Part shown: in pieces, positions 1-7,667 of the stretch
Layout: every line of letters starts with the position of its first letter
Position numbering within the stretch: position 1 is the first letter of the stretch
Assembly (NCBI GenBank): GCA_009684525.1
Contig: WKKR01000001.1
Coordinates: 496,001 to 560,000, forward strand
From: Geobacter sp.
GTDB lineage: Bacteria; Desulfobacterota; Desulfuromonadia; Geobacterales; DSM-12255
Direction of reading: 5' to 3'
DNA: 64,000 nucleotides
Translations under genes and position numbers: made by a program
The notes under the pieces: generated by a model
What the model saw: the letters and a program-made list of their open reading frames with translations, nothing else
The model's database searches: none
What the model was told of the DNA's origin: nothing

Positions 1-1084
1 GCAGCGGTGCATGATCCCAGAGCCGGATGTTCTTGATGGTGGCATCATTGTTGGCGATATCGGCAGCCGTAAGCCTCGTGTCAACATCGAAGGGGACGGT
101 TTCGATCCTGTCCAGATCGTAGCCGAAACGGGTGGATCGGATATTATGCTCGATGTAGGGGGTTTCCAGGGCCAACTCGTTGGGCGCGACCTTGAATTTC
201 TGGAGTACCGCCGGATAGACCCGGATGCCGATGACGTACAGGGCAACCACGATGATTGGCGGCAGAAGAGCCAGGCGCCAGGCGCCTTTCCAGATCCCGA
301 ACGCCAGCACGGCCCCTGCCACGGGGGTCAGGAATGTGAGAGCCTGGTAGGTCAGCAGCCGGGAGTTGACATCGACGTATCCTGCACCGTAAAAGGCGCC
401 GTTGTTGGCAAACAGCAGCCTGAAGCCGTCCAGATAGAAGCCGGCAGCGACCACGAACGAAAAGATCCCGACCAGAACCGCCAGATGTCGGCGAACCTGC
501 GCGTCGACTGCCGTGCCCCGCTCCGACAGGGTGATGCCCCCACGGGCAAAATAGACCGCAGCGGTAACCAGCGCCGTTGCCAGCAGCGTGAAGTTTACAA
601 AGGCCTTGAGCATTTCCAGAAACGGCAGGCTGAACAGGTAGAAACCGATGTCCTTGCCGATAACCGGATCGACCGTTCCGACCGCCAGCTTATTCGTGAA
701 CAGCAGCAGATCTTCCCATTGCGCAGCCCCCCAGTTGCCCGCTAAAAGTGCCAGTACTATGCTGAGGAGCATGGCGACAGGTTTGACGAAGTGGACCACC
801 TCTTCCCTGTTGATGCGGATGTTGCCGCCTCCCACCATGAAAATGCCGGTCAGGGGGAACCGTGCCTTGAACGCATGGTGGAGGTTTATCTGCACGCAGA
901 GAAACAACAGCCCGCCAAAGAGCAGCCCGGAGACCGTCTTGGCTGTGAGTGTCGTGGCAAAGACCGACGAATATCCGGTCTCGACGAAAAAGAGCCAGTC
1001 GGAATAGACATTCAGGAGGTATGACAAGAGCGGGAAAACCACTGCCAGGAGAATCAGGACGAACATGAATTTTTTATTGGGCAT
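1..1084 (-). CDS. UPF0182 family membrane protein, partial (C-terminus outside window)
   Basis: The minus-strand frame is open from the ATG at 1084 to the window edge, about 361 codons. It starts with a hydrophobic segment (MPNKKFMFVLILLAVVFPLL) and holds several more membrane segments separated by short loops. Beyond them comes a soluble stretch with NNDATIKNIRLWD, a signature of UPF0182 (COG1615). Family members are around 900 residues, so roughly 40% is visible. The start is supported by GGGGAGG seven bases upstream. Function is unknown in the family. It lies 118 bp downstream of the small glycine-rich gene and could be read from the same riboswitch-controlled transcript, although a hairpin lies between them. 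Family assignment is confident; the role is not. Confidence 0.85.
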   Translation of the reverse strand, partial: MPNKKFMFVLILLAVVFPLLSYLLNVYSDWLFFVETGYSSVFATTLTAKTVSGLLFGGLLFLCVQINLHHAFKARFPLTGIFMVGGGNIRINREEVVHFVKPVAMLLSIVLALLAGNWGAAQWEDLLLFTNKLAVGTVDPVIGKDIGFYLFSLPFLEMLKAFVNFTLLATALVTAAVYFARGGITLSERGTAVDAQVRRHLAVLVGIFSFVVAAGFYLDGFRLLFANNGAFYGAGYVDVNSRLLTYQALTFLTPVAGAVLAFGIWKGAWRLALLPPIIVVALYVIGIRVYPAVLQKFKVAPNELALETPYIEHNIRSTRFGYDLDRIETVPFDVDTRLTAADIANNDATIKNIRLWDHAPL

Positions 1085-1127
1085 CGTGGCCTCCCCTAGC
1101 AGGTTGTTCAACAACATGCGCTGGAAA

Positions 1128-1147
1128 GGTGCCCTGGAACGGGCACC
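1128..1147 (-). other. GC-rich hairpin between the glycine-rich gene and the UPF0182 gene
   Basis: A perfect 7-bp stem (GGTGCCC/GGGCACC) with a 6-nt loop lies in the 118-bp spacer. On the minus strand it is followed only by TTTCC, so it is at best a weak terminator and may only attenuate read-through into UPF0182. Confidence 0.4.
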
Positions 1148-1202
1148 AGTGAGCATTCCTGTATCTGATTACAGTTCCGTTTGCATCGTGAAAAAGGAAG
1201 TA

Positions 1203-1613
1203 TCAGCCTATTCTGGGTCTTACGACACGGTAGACGAGATAGCCGACGCCACCCAAGAGGGCGATGTCAAACAGGCCTATGCCGCCACCGCCTCCCATAC
1301 CGCCTGTCCCGGCTCCGGCAGTGCCGCCGAACAACATGCTTCCCAGCATGCCCCCCATGATTCCGCCTGCCATGCTTCTCATGAATCCGCCGCCCGCCTG
1401 CTGCTGAAATGGACCGGCAGAAGGCGATAACTGCTGGCGCGACGGGCTCGGCTGGGAGTACGTGCCGGCAGGTTTGGAGTAGCTGCGCGAGCCGCGGCTT
1501 CCGAACGAGCGGCTCCCGCCGATTCTGGCTTCAGCAGTGAGCTCCAGCACGGTGATGCTCAGGAACAGGACGGCTGCGAGTACGGCACATACGTTGACGA
1601 CATGTCTTTTCAT
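1203..1613 (-). CDS. Small glycine-rich membrane protein resembling the N-terminal part of bacterial Tim44-domain proteins
   Basis: A 136-residue protein starting at the ATG at 1613, with AAGGAG nine bases upstream. Residues 1-29 form a signal peptide or membrane segment. Next comes an Arg/Ser/Gly stretch (RIGGSRSFGSRGSRSYSKPA), then a Gly/Met-rich region (SMAGGIMGGMLGSMLFGG) and a final hydrophobic segment (LFDIALLGGVGYLVYRVV). This order matches the N-terminus of bacterial Tim44-like proteins, but the C-terminal Tim44 domain is absent and a stop follows RPRIG. It is either a mini-version or a trimmed gene; no frameshift remnant is visible after the stop. A Mn2+-type riboswitch lies directly upstream, so expression probably responds to manganese. 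Function unknown. Confidence 0.75.
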   Translation of the reverse strand: MKRHVVNVCAVLAAVLFLSITVLELTAEARIGGSRSFGSRGSRSYSKPAGTYSQPSPSRQQLSPSAGPFQQQAGGGFMRSMAGGIMGGMLGSMLFGGTAGAGTGGMGGGGGIGLFDIALLGGVGYLVYRVVRPRIG

Positions 1614-1652
1614 TCTGTTGGCTCCTTGGTTTCCTGCGTGTGCGGGGGTAAT

Positions 1653-1789
1653 AAAAAAGACCTTTACCCTCGGCATGTGTGCCTGGATAAAGGTCTTGTT
1701 GGCAAGTTCATGCCCCGGTCCCGGGTCTTTCGACCGTCTTGACGGAAACCGGGTCGGCTATTTCTCCAGCCGATAACTACTCCCCTTTA
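1653..1789 (-). promoter_or_regulatory. yybP-ykoY family (Mn2+-sensing) riboswitch with overlapping terminator
   Basis: Read on the minus strand, the element opens with TAAAGGGGAGTAG (1789-1777), the conserved 5' signature of yybP-ykoY riboswitches. It continues through a paired arm (TCGGCTgga/aatAGCCGA), a GTCAAGAC segment, a CCCGG-rich arm and GGGGCATGAACTTGCC, and closes with AAGACCTTTA. TAAAGG at the 5' end can pair with CCTTTA to form P1. The same CCTTTATCC can instead pair with GGGTAAAGG (1671-1663) to form a hairpin followed by TTTTTT. That exclusive choice implies ligand-on transcription: Mn2+ stabilises P1 and blocks termination. The first gene downstream begins 40 nt later. Confidence 0.8.
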
Positions 1790-1865
1790 TTACGAAATTC
1801 AAGATAGCCTTCCCCTATGCTCCTGTCAAGCTGTTTTATCTCTGATCCTTCGGGCAGAAACGGTA

Positions 1866-1897
1866 AAGGGCTCGCGTCAATAGATAACGCGAGCCCT
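1866..1897 (-). terminator. Rho-independent terminator of tRNA-Leu
   Basis: On the minus strand AAGGGCTCGCG and CGCGAGCCCTT form an 11-bp stem just past the tRNA 3' end. The stem itself ends in T residues. Confidence 0.75.
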
Positions 1898-1906
1898 TGT
1901 ATATTA

Positions 1907-1993
1907 TGGTGCCGGAGGTCGGAGTCGAACCGACATGCCATCGCTGGCGCCGGATTTTGAGTCCGGTGCGTCTACCAATTTCACCACTCCGGC
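1907..1993 (-). tRNA. tRNA-Leu (anticodon CAA)
   Basis: An 87-nt gene with encoded CCA. The acceptor stem is GCCGGAG, the D-arm has the class II form, and the anticodon loop CTCAAAA gives CAA. A long variable arm and GGTTCGACTCC in the T-arm confirm a class II leucine tRNA. Confidence 0.95.
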
Positions 1994-2005
1994 GATTGCT
2001 GGCGA

Positions 2006-2034
2006 ATTATAGCTATTTGCCCAATAGGCGTCAA
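2006..2034 (-). promoter_or_regulatory. Sigma-70 promoter of tRNA-Leu
   Basis: On the minus strand TTGACG (2034-2029), a 17-bp spacer and TATAAT (2011-2006) stand 13 bp before the tRNA. Confidence 0.85.
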
Positions 2035-2048
2035 GATTTAAAAAATCA

Positions 2049-2077
2049 TTGACACCTCCCGGCAGGTTTGTTATAAA
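2049..2077 (+). promoter_or_regulatory. Sigma-70 promoter of tRNA-Ala
   Basis: TTGACA (2049-2054), a 17-bp spacer and TATAAA (2072-2077) end 12 bp before the tRNA. It is back to back with the tRNA-Leu promoter, with only 14 bp between the two -35 boxes. Confidence 0.9.
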
Positions 2078-2089
2078 TGCCTCGTATTT

Positions 2090-2165
<76 letters not shown>

Positions 2166-2175
2166 TAAACAGATA

Positions 2176-2210
2176 AGGGGTTAGCGGCAACGCTAATCCC
2201 TTTTTGTTTT
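2176..2210 (+). terminator. Rho-independent terminator of tRNA-Ala
   Basis: GGGGTTAGC and GCTAATCCC form a stem around a short loop, followed by TTTTTGTTTT. Confidence 0.9.
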
Positions 2211-2495
2211 ATTACTGCACACCTTTTACTCCATCCGCCATAACAGAGTACCTGCCTCTGTCAGCAACCAAAGACGTCACAATCTATTCTCGCGCTTCAT
2301 GTAACAATTTATTACAGTAACTATTTCCATTTTGACATACCTTGTGACTATTACTGAGTCATAATCACCAATATCTGTTCTGATGTCCAGTATTTAACCT
2401 TGTTGCTGGTATTTTGACTTGCACAGAGTCGCCACGGCAGGTATCATTACCGGGTTTTAACGCAATCCCGAGAGGACAGGGCCGGAAATCCGATT
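2211..2495. other. AT-richer gene-free stretch upstream of the repeat protein
   Basis: No supported open frame or RNA. TTGACA at 2333 and TTGACT near 2420 have no well-spaced -10 box, so no promoter is called. The leader of the next gene ends with GAGAGGACAGGG about ten bases before its ATG. Confidence 0.5.
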
Positions 2496-4520
2496 ATGAT
2501 ACGATACGCCAAGATCGTTTACCTGTTGTCGGCCCTGGCCGTCATGCCACCGCTCCCTGACGGGTGGTGCGCAACCCTCGACAACGTTACGCCCTCCCCC
2601 ACTGCCGTTGTCGAAGGCCCGCAGCACACAACCCTTAAAGCGCTTTTTGTTTCCCCAAAAGCGACGATCAGGCTCGCCGCTACGAACAACGGTTCCGGTG
2701 TTGCCAGGGCCGAATACCGTTTTGACGATGCCGACCAGTGGAAAACGTTACAGGGTCCGCTTTCCCTCTCACAACTGCCGGAAGGTGCCCATACGCTCTT
2801 TTACCGCTCCGTTGATCCTGCCGGTACCCAGGGGCAGGCCCAGTCGCTTTCGTTCTCCCTGGATACCACCAGTCCGGTCAGCTCGGCCCAGATTGGCTCG
2901 CCAAACCGGACAGCCCCCAGCGGCAAGACCTTCATTTCTGCCAATACCACCATTACCCTCTCCGCCAGCGATGCCATGAGCGGTATCGCCCAGATCGATT
3001 ATCGCGTTGACGGCGGGCCTTGGCTCCCGTTTCGGGAAATTTTCACCATTGCCAATGAAGGTGAGCACCGGCTGGAATATCGCAGCACCGACAATGTCGG
3101 CAATCAGGATGCCGTGCACATCCTCTCCCTGATTACCGACACGACGCCCCCCATTACTTCCCTCACGTCGGCGGGCCACTCCCTGAATTCCGCCGATGCC
3201 CTGTACATCAGACAGCCGACTGCATTTGAACTGGATGCCGTCGACATGCTGTCGGGAATCGCAACAAGGGAATACCGTATCGACGAGGGGGGGTGGCTGC
3301 CCTATGAGCCGTTCAGGGTCGATGATCGCACCACCCACGTCATCTCCTTTCGCAGCACCGATCAGGTGGGAAACCGCGAATCAGCGAAGTCTGTCACCAT
3401 CAAAATCGACAAGACGCCGCCGGTCACCACCATCTCCATTGGCTCCCCCCAGGTGACCTCTACCTCTGGTGCAACCATGGTAACGGACAGCACCTTTTTC
3501 ACACTGCAGGCCGAGGATTCCCAATCGGGAGTCGATGCGAGCGAATACCGCCTCGACCGCGGCGATTGGCTCCCCTATTCCCCCTTTACCATCCAGGAAC
3601 CGGGCGAGCATCTTATCGAATATCGCAGTATCGACCGCTCCGGAAATGTCGAAACTGCCCGATCTAAAACCGTTACCGTCGACTCCGCACCTCCTTCAAC
3701 GGTACTGACCGTCAACAGACAGAGCCGCCAGAACGGCGATATCGTCATCAGCGCCACGGCAAGCCAGGTTTCGTGCACGGCAACGGACAACAACGCCGGA
3801 GTCAAAACGGTCGAATACAAGCTGGACAGCAGCCAGTGGCTCCCTTGCAAGCCCTTTTCCATCTCGGCGCAAGGGGTCCACCTGGTGGAATACCGCAGCA
3901 GCGACCGCCTGGGAAATCTGGAACCGACGCGCTTTGTCAAGATCACCATCGACCAGACCCCACCTGAGACCAGTCTGCTGATCGGCACCCCAAAAACGGT
4001 CGAGAATGGTGTTTATCGCATTTCGGACAAGACCGTCATCGCCCTTGAAGCTGAGGACCCGCTGTCAGGCGTTGCCACCAGCGAATACAGGATAAGCGGC
4101 ACCAGCGAGCGCTACGGATCCGAACCGTTCACCATAGCCACGGACGGCAGCTACCGGATCAGCTACTGGAGCGTGGACCGGGCGGGAAACCGCGAAAAGG
4201 AAAAATCGGCAACCGTTATCGTGGAGGTTCCCAAACCCCCTCCTGCTGCAGTCATCCGGCCTCTGGCAAAAGAGCGCACAGCCGACCTTGCCGCTGATGG
4301 AGCAAGCGCCCCAGACCAAAAGCAGGTGCTGCCCCAGACTGCGCAGCCAGCCGACAGCGCGACAATGCAGGCCAGTGACGCTGGCATGCCCTCAGACACC
4401 TATTCCGGAGAATACCCCGCTGACACCGCTGTACCTTCAGGCCCTGACCGCACGAAAGAATACACGGTCATCGGCATAATCAATGGCGTCGTGATTGCCG
4501 TCATCATGTTACTCCTGTAA
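2496..4520 (+). CDS. Secreted protein with six OmpL47-type beta repeats and a C-terminal hydrophobic anchor
   Basis: A 674-residue protein. Residues 1-26 look like a signal peptide. From about residue 35 to 578 there are six repeats of roughly 90 residues. Each contains variants of SGVATSEYR, WLPYxPF, GEHxxEYRS and DxxGNxE, and units 2-6 are introduced by TPP or APP. This is the pattern of OmpL47-like and related beta-sandwich repeats of surface proteins. A Pro/Ala/Asp-rich linker (about 580-655) leads to a final hydrophobic segment (VIGIINGVVIAVIMLLL) at the very end. It is probably exported and held at the envelope by that tail. The ligand is unknown. The next gene is a CheY 97 bp downstream, so joint transcription is possible. 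Confidence 0.75.
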   Translation: MIRYAKIVYLLSALAVMPPLPDGWCATLDNVTPSPTAVVEGPQHTTLKALFVSPKATIRLAATNNGSGVARAEYRFDDADQWKTLQGPLSLSQLPEGAHTLFYRSVDPAGTQGQAQSLSFSLDTTSPVSSAQIGSPNRTAPSGKTFISANTTITLSASDAMSGIAQIDYRVDGGPWLPFREIFTIANEGEHRLEYRSTDNVGNQDAVHILSLITDTTPPITSLTSAGHSLNSADALYIRQPTAFELDAVDMLSGIATREYRIDEGGWLPYEPFRVDDRTTHVISFRSTDQVGNRESAKSVTIKIDKTPPVTTISIGSPQVTSTSGATMVTDSTFFTLQAEDSQSGVDASEYRLDRGDWLPYSPFTIQEPGEHLIEYRSIDRSGNVETARSKTVTVDSAPPSTVLTVNRQSRQNGDIVISATASQVSCTATDNNAGVKTVEYKLDSSQWLPCKPFSISAQGVHLVEYRSSDRLGNLEPTRFVKITIDQTPPETSLLIGTPKTVENGVYRISDKTVIALEAEDPLSGVATSEYRISGTSERYGSEPFTIATDGSYRISYWSVDRAGNREKEKSATVIVEVPKPPPAAVIRPLAKERTADLAADGASAPDQKQVLPQTAQPADSATMQASDAGMPSDTYSGEYPADTAVPSGPDRTKEYTVIGIINGVVIAVIMLLL

Positions 4521-4617
4521 AATCACAGTAGAGATCCTTAAGGAATCGTCCTCGGCGCCGATATGAACAAAAGCCGACTTAATATGTTGTTTATTGATAT
4601 CAAGGAGACAGAAAGAT

Positions 4618-4977
4618 ATGAGAAAGGTTCTGCTGGTAGACGATAGCATCTCGGTAGCCCGTCAATTGGAAAAGATCGTGACTGAAAGCGGAGAATTCCA
4701 GGTGGTCGGACATGCCAAGAACGGCCTTGAATCCATAAAGATGTACCAGTCGCTCCACCCCGACATCATCTGCATGGACATGAACATGCCGGGGATGGAC
4801 GGGATCACCGCCCTGCGGACACTCATGGCGCTGGACCGGAACATCAAGGTAGTCATGATTACCTCGCTGGGAGGCGTGGGAGACAAGTTCAACGAGGCCA
4901 TCAAGCTGGGTGCGCGGAATGTTATCTCCAAACCGTTCGAGACGGACAACGTTTTGAAGATCCTGCGGGAAGCATGA
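4618..4977 (+). CDS. Stand-alone CheY-like response regulator
   Basis: A 119-residue receiver domain with no output domain. It has the acidic pair D8-D9, phosphoacceptor D54 in MDMNMPGMDG, T82 and K105 in KPF, all expected for an active receiver. The ATG at 4618 was chosen because AAGGAG lies about ten bases upstream; an earlier in-frame codon at 4594 would add eight residues before the receiver fold. The following gene, 49 bp on, encodes a CheX phosphatase that probably removes the phosphate from this protein. No kinase or flagellar gene is adjacent, so the input kinase and target are unknown. Confidence 0.92.
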   Translation: MRKVLLVDDSISVARQLEKIVTESGEFQVVGHAKNGLESIKMYQSLHPDIICMDMNMPGMDGITALRTLMALDRNIKVVMITSLGGVGDKFNEAIKLGARNVISKPFETDNVLKILREA

Positions 4978-5026
4978 ATAAGGGTTGCAGAGCCGGTATC
5001 GACAACAGAGCCAAAGGAGAACCGTA

Positions 5027-5890
5027 ATGGCGGTCAAGTTTTTCGGGCAGTTTTTGGTAGAACAGGGGATCATCCCCCGGGATGTCCTGTTGCAGGCCAT
5101 TAACCTGCAGGAATCGGTAAATAAAAGCGTTGGGGAGATCGTCCTCGACCTGGGGTTCTTGAACGCAGAGGCAGTGGAAAAGGTAAACCGGGCACAAAGA
5201 ACCGTAGACATGCGGTTTGGAGACCTCGCCGTACAGATGGGGCTGTTGACACCCGATCAGTTACAACGTGCCCTGGCCAGGCAGTCAGAGACACACCTCT
5301 ATATCGGCGAGGCGATCGTTCAGGTAGGCGGGTTCACCGATGAGGATTTGCAGCGTTATCTAGCGGAATTCAAGGCAGACCAGGCGCAGTTTGCCACCAG
5401 CAAGGTGGAAATCCCCGCAGGGGTCCCCTATGCTGATCTCTGTGAAATCATGGTGGACATGACCTACAAGATGTTCACCCGTGTTGCCCGCCTGACCTTC
5501 CGTCCCGGCCCCTGCCAGATCGTCACCCATCTTGACCAGGTGCATGTGATGGCAGCCATGGACTTTACCGGAGACCTCCGCTGTCGCTACATTCTGACGG
5601 CTTCTGCAGATGTGCAGGAAGAGATCGCCAAGGCGATCCTGAACCAGGAGAGTGTCTCCCATGAGCCGAAGGAAGTGCTGGATGACACGGTCATGGAGTT
5701 TGTCAATGTGGTCTGCGGCAATGTGGTTGCCAAATCAGCCCAGCAGGGGAAGAGCCTGGACATCATGCCGCCGGAGATAATCGACAGCACCGGAGGGATC
5801 GATATCCCGGTCGGCTATACCGGTCTCTATTTCCCGGTCTGCCTCGCAGACAACGGTCTGGCAGCCATCAGCATCATCATCTATCCCTGA
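5027..5890 (+). CDS. CheX-type phosphatase with tandem MshEN-like (candidate c-di-GMP binding) N-terminus
   Basis: A 287-residue protein; the ATG at 5027 follows AAAGGAGA. Residues 5-115 contain four copies of the pattern FGxxLxxxGxxxxxxLxxAxxxQ, beginning near residues 6, 35, 64 and 93. This is the half-motif of MshEN domains, known from MshE as a c-di-GMP binding fold; two copies make one domain, so two domains are likely. The third copy has the leading Arg (R63). Residues ~130-287 are a CheX/CheC-class phosphatase domain with E224 and N227 (MEFVN), matching the catalytic E-x2-N motif. Placed right after cheY, it is likely that regulator's phosphatase. Control by c-di-GMP is inference. Confidence 0.85.
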   Translation: MAVKFFGQFLVEQGIIPRDVLLQAINLQESVNKSVGEIVLDLGFLNAEAVEKVNRAQRTVDMRFGDLAVQMGLLTPDQLQRALARQSETHLYIGEAIVQVGGFTDEDLQRYLAEFKADQAQFATSKVEIPAGVPYADLCEIMVDMTYKMFTRVARLTFRPGPCQIVTHLDQVHVMAAMDFTGDLRCRYILTASADVQEEIAKAILNQESVSHEPKEVLDDTVMEFVNVVCGNVVAKSAQQGKSLDIMPPEIIDSTGGIDIPVGYTGLYFPVCLADNGLAAISIIIYP

Positions 5891-5910
5891 ATCGCTTCAG
5901 ACTGACTACG

Positions 5911-5955
5911 AAAAAGGCCCCGCTGTAACCGGATACGGTACAGCGGGGCCTTTTT
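5911..5955. terminator. Bidirectional terminator between cheX and dsbC
   Basis: AAAAAGGCCCCGCTGTA and TACAGCGGGGCCTTTTT form a perfect long stem with A-runs and T-runs on either side, serving the two converging genes. Confidence 0.92.
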
Positions 5956-5976
5956 ATGTGCAGTGAACTTCCGAAA

Positions 5977-6693
5977 CTATTTTCCTCCGGTCAAAAGCGC
6001 CTCGATCCGCTTTTCATCAGCTCCCACAACTTCCGTTCCGTTCACGAAGAAGGTGGGCGTTCCCTGTACGCCCACTTTTCGGGCAAGCGCCAGATGCTCC
6101 TGGGCAAGGGCCTTCACCGATTCGGGGAAGTTTTCACCCTGCGGCGGCGATGCGCCCCTCATCATCTCCTCGTAGGCCCGCGCCTTGTCTTTGGCATTCA
6201 GGATGTGCTGTATCTTGCCGATTGCCGCGGGATGGGCAAGCGGAGCAAAGAAGACATACCGGGTCACATCCCGTCGCTTGGCTAGGAACTCGGAGGCTTT
6301 CCGACAATAGGGGCAATCCGGGTCGGTAAACTCGATGATGACGTTTTTACCAGAACCGATCTTCACCCCCTTCTCCAGCGGCAGGGTCTTTACCAGCTTG
6401 GCACTGAGCTGCCGCTTGCGCGCGGCTGTCAGGCTCTGTCGATCCTTGCCATAGATCTCGCCGACAAAGAGATAATCCTTCTCGGGATAGAAATAGAGGA
6501 CATTCTGCCCCGTGACGACCTCGTACCAGCCGGGTACGTCGATCTTTTGCATGCTGTCGACCGTGATCTCGGGAAACGCCTTTTTCAGGGCCGCCTCCGG
6601 ACTGGTTGCCAATGCGGCTGCCCAAACAGTCTGCCCCAGGAAAAGGAGACCCAGCGTCAAGCTCAACACCGCCACCTTCAACGTTCTGTTCAT
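5977..6693 (-). CDS. dsbC: Periplasmic thiol:disulfide interchange protein, DsbC family
   Basis: A 238-residue protein from the ATG at 6693, preceded by GGAGGAAGC. Residues 1-27 are a signal peptide. Residues ~28-95 match the DsbC/DsbG dimerisation domain (LKKAFPEITVDSMQKIDVPG). From ~105 there is a thioredoxin fold with active site C127-P-Y-C130 and the cis-Pro loop GVQGTPTFFVNG. DsbC isomerises wrong disulfides in periplasmic proteins such as multihaem cytochromes. It lies 42 bp after the L,D-transpeptidase gene on the same strand. CPYC instead of the CGYC of E. coli DsbC is common in the wider family. Confidence 0.92.
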   Translation of the reverse strand: MNRTLKVAVLSLTLGLLFLGQTVWAAALATSPEAALKKAFPEITVDSMQKIDVPGWYEVVTGQNVLYFYPEKDYLFVGEIYGKDRQSLTAARKRQLSAKLVKTLPLEKGVKIGSGKNVIIEFTDPDCPYCRKASEFLAKRRDVTRYVFFAPLAHPAAIGKIQHILNAKDKARAYEEMMRGASPPQGENFPESVKALAQEHLALARKVGVQGTPTFFVNGTEVVGADEKRIEALLTGGK

Positions 6694-6735
6694 GCTTCCT
6701 CCGATGTTGTGCCGCACGGAGCGGAACAACAGTGA

Positions 6736-7665
6736 TTAGTGCTGCATGGCCCCTGTCAGATAGACGGGGTTCTCTCCGATAACCTCGACCAGAGGTCCAT
6801 CCTCAAGTTCTTCCAGCGCACCGGTGTCGTCTTCGTATTCGTCTTCCCCAACCGCCCACTGGTAAAGCTTTTTGGAATCGAGAAGCACCGGATCGGTCGG
6901 GAAGCTGTAGATCCGCTTCTGCATCGACTCGTCATACAATCCGACACACCCGTGGGAAGCCGGCTTGCCGGGAAGATCCCTGGCATGAATCCAATAAGAA
7001 ACATTGTCCGCCCCCACATGGAAGCGGATGGCATTGTCCATGGGGTACTGCGCCGCCTCATCCTCGGTCTTGTACAGCGACGAGGTATGGTTACGGTGTC
7101 GGGCATCGACCCTGAACAGCCCAGTCGGTGTCTCGTGGCCGCTGCTGCCGGTAGCTGCGGGCATGGAGAACTTGAGCTTCCCGTATTCGTACGCGCCCAG
7201 CCACTGCTCCATGATGTTGATCAGGATATACTTCTCATGCCGGCGGGCCGGTTCATAGAACTTCGGCAACGGGGTGTAGTCCCTGATGTCGTCCATCCGG
7301 TCCGGAACCTTGATGGTCATGCCGGGATAGACATGGCGGCGGTCGATCCGGTTGAAGCGCGCCACCAGGGGCCAGTCTTTGCCAAAGAGCGATTCGAGGG
7401 TATCGTTCGGCTTGACGAAGTAGGGATGCCAGGCTATCTGCTCCGCACTGGGATAAAATACCCTGCTCAGATCCTCCCTGGCAGGGTCTTGCGGGTTGGC
7501 GGCAGGGTCGTCCACCACTGCCGGCTCCTTGACGATGATCCATCCGCCGAGAAAGAGCACGATGAGGATCAGCGGTAGCCTCAGGGCAATCCTTCGCAGC
7601 AGCGGCCTTCCCGTCTCCGGGCGTTTCGTGTTCGTCGATTGCGAATTTCCACTGTACATCTTCAT
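6736..7665 (-). CDS. L,D-transpeptidase (YkuD domain) with LysM-like region
   Basis: A 309-residue protein. An N-terminal membrane segment spans residues ~26-45. A LysM-like part (~82-121: PYFVKPNDTLESLF...YPGMTIKV) precedes a YkuD catalytic domain (~143-275). The catalytic motif SHGCVGL has H238 and C240. Such enzymes make 3-3 crosslinks in peptidoglycan or attach proteins to it, in the periplasm. The acidic tail (EDEYEDDTGALEELEDG) is unusual. The ATG lies two bases after the meaB stop, so translation is probably coupled. An ATG two codons later is an alternative start. The link to B12 metabolism upstream looks like operon economy only. Confidence 0.9.
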   Translation of the reverse strand: MKMYSGNSQSTNTKRPETGRPLLRRIALRLPLILIVLFLGGWIIVKEPAVVDDPAANPQDPAREDLSRVFYPSAEQIAWHPYFVKPNDTLESLFGKDWPLVARFNRIDRRHVYPGMTIKVPDRMDDIRDYTPLPKFYEPARRHEKYILINIMEQWLGAYEYGKLKFSMPAATGSSGHETPTGLFRVDARHRNHTSSLYKTEDEAAQYPMDNAIRFHVGADNVSYWIHARDLPGKPASHGCVGLYDESMQKRIYSFPTDPVLLDSKKLYQWAVGEDEYEDDTGALEELEDGPLVEVIGENPVYLTGAMQH

Positions 7666-7667
7666 GA

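Noticed and set aside
2401-2495. c-di-GMP (GEMM) riboswitch before the repeat protein
   Set aside because: The GCAAAGC-type core and the tetraloop-receptor parts are absent from the leader.
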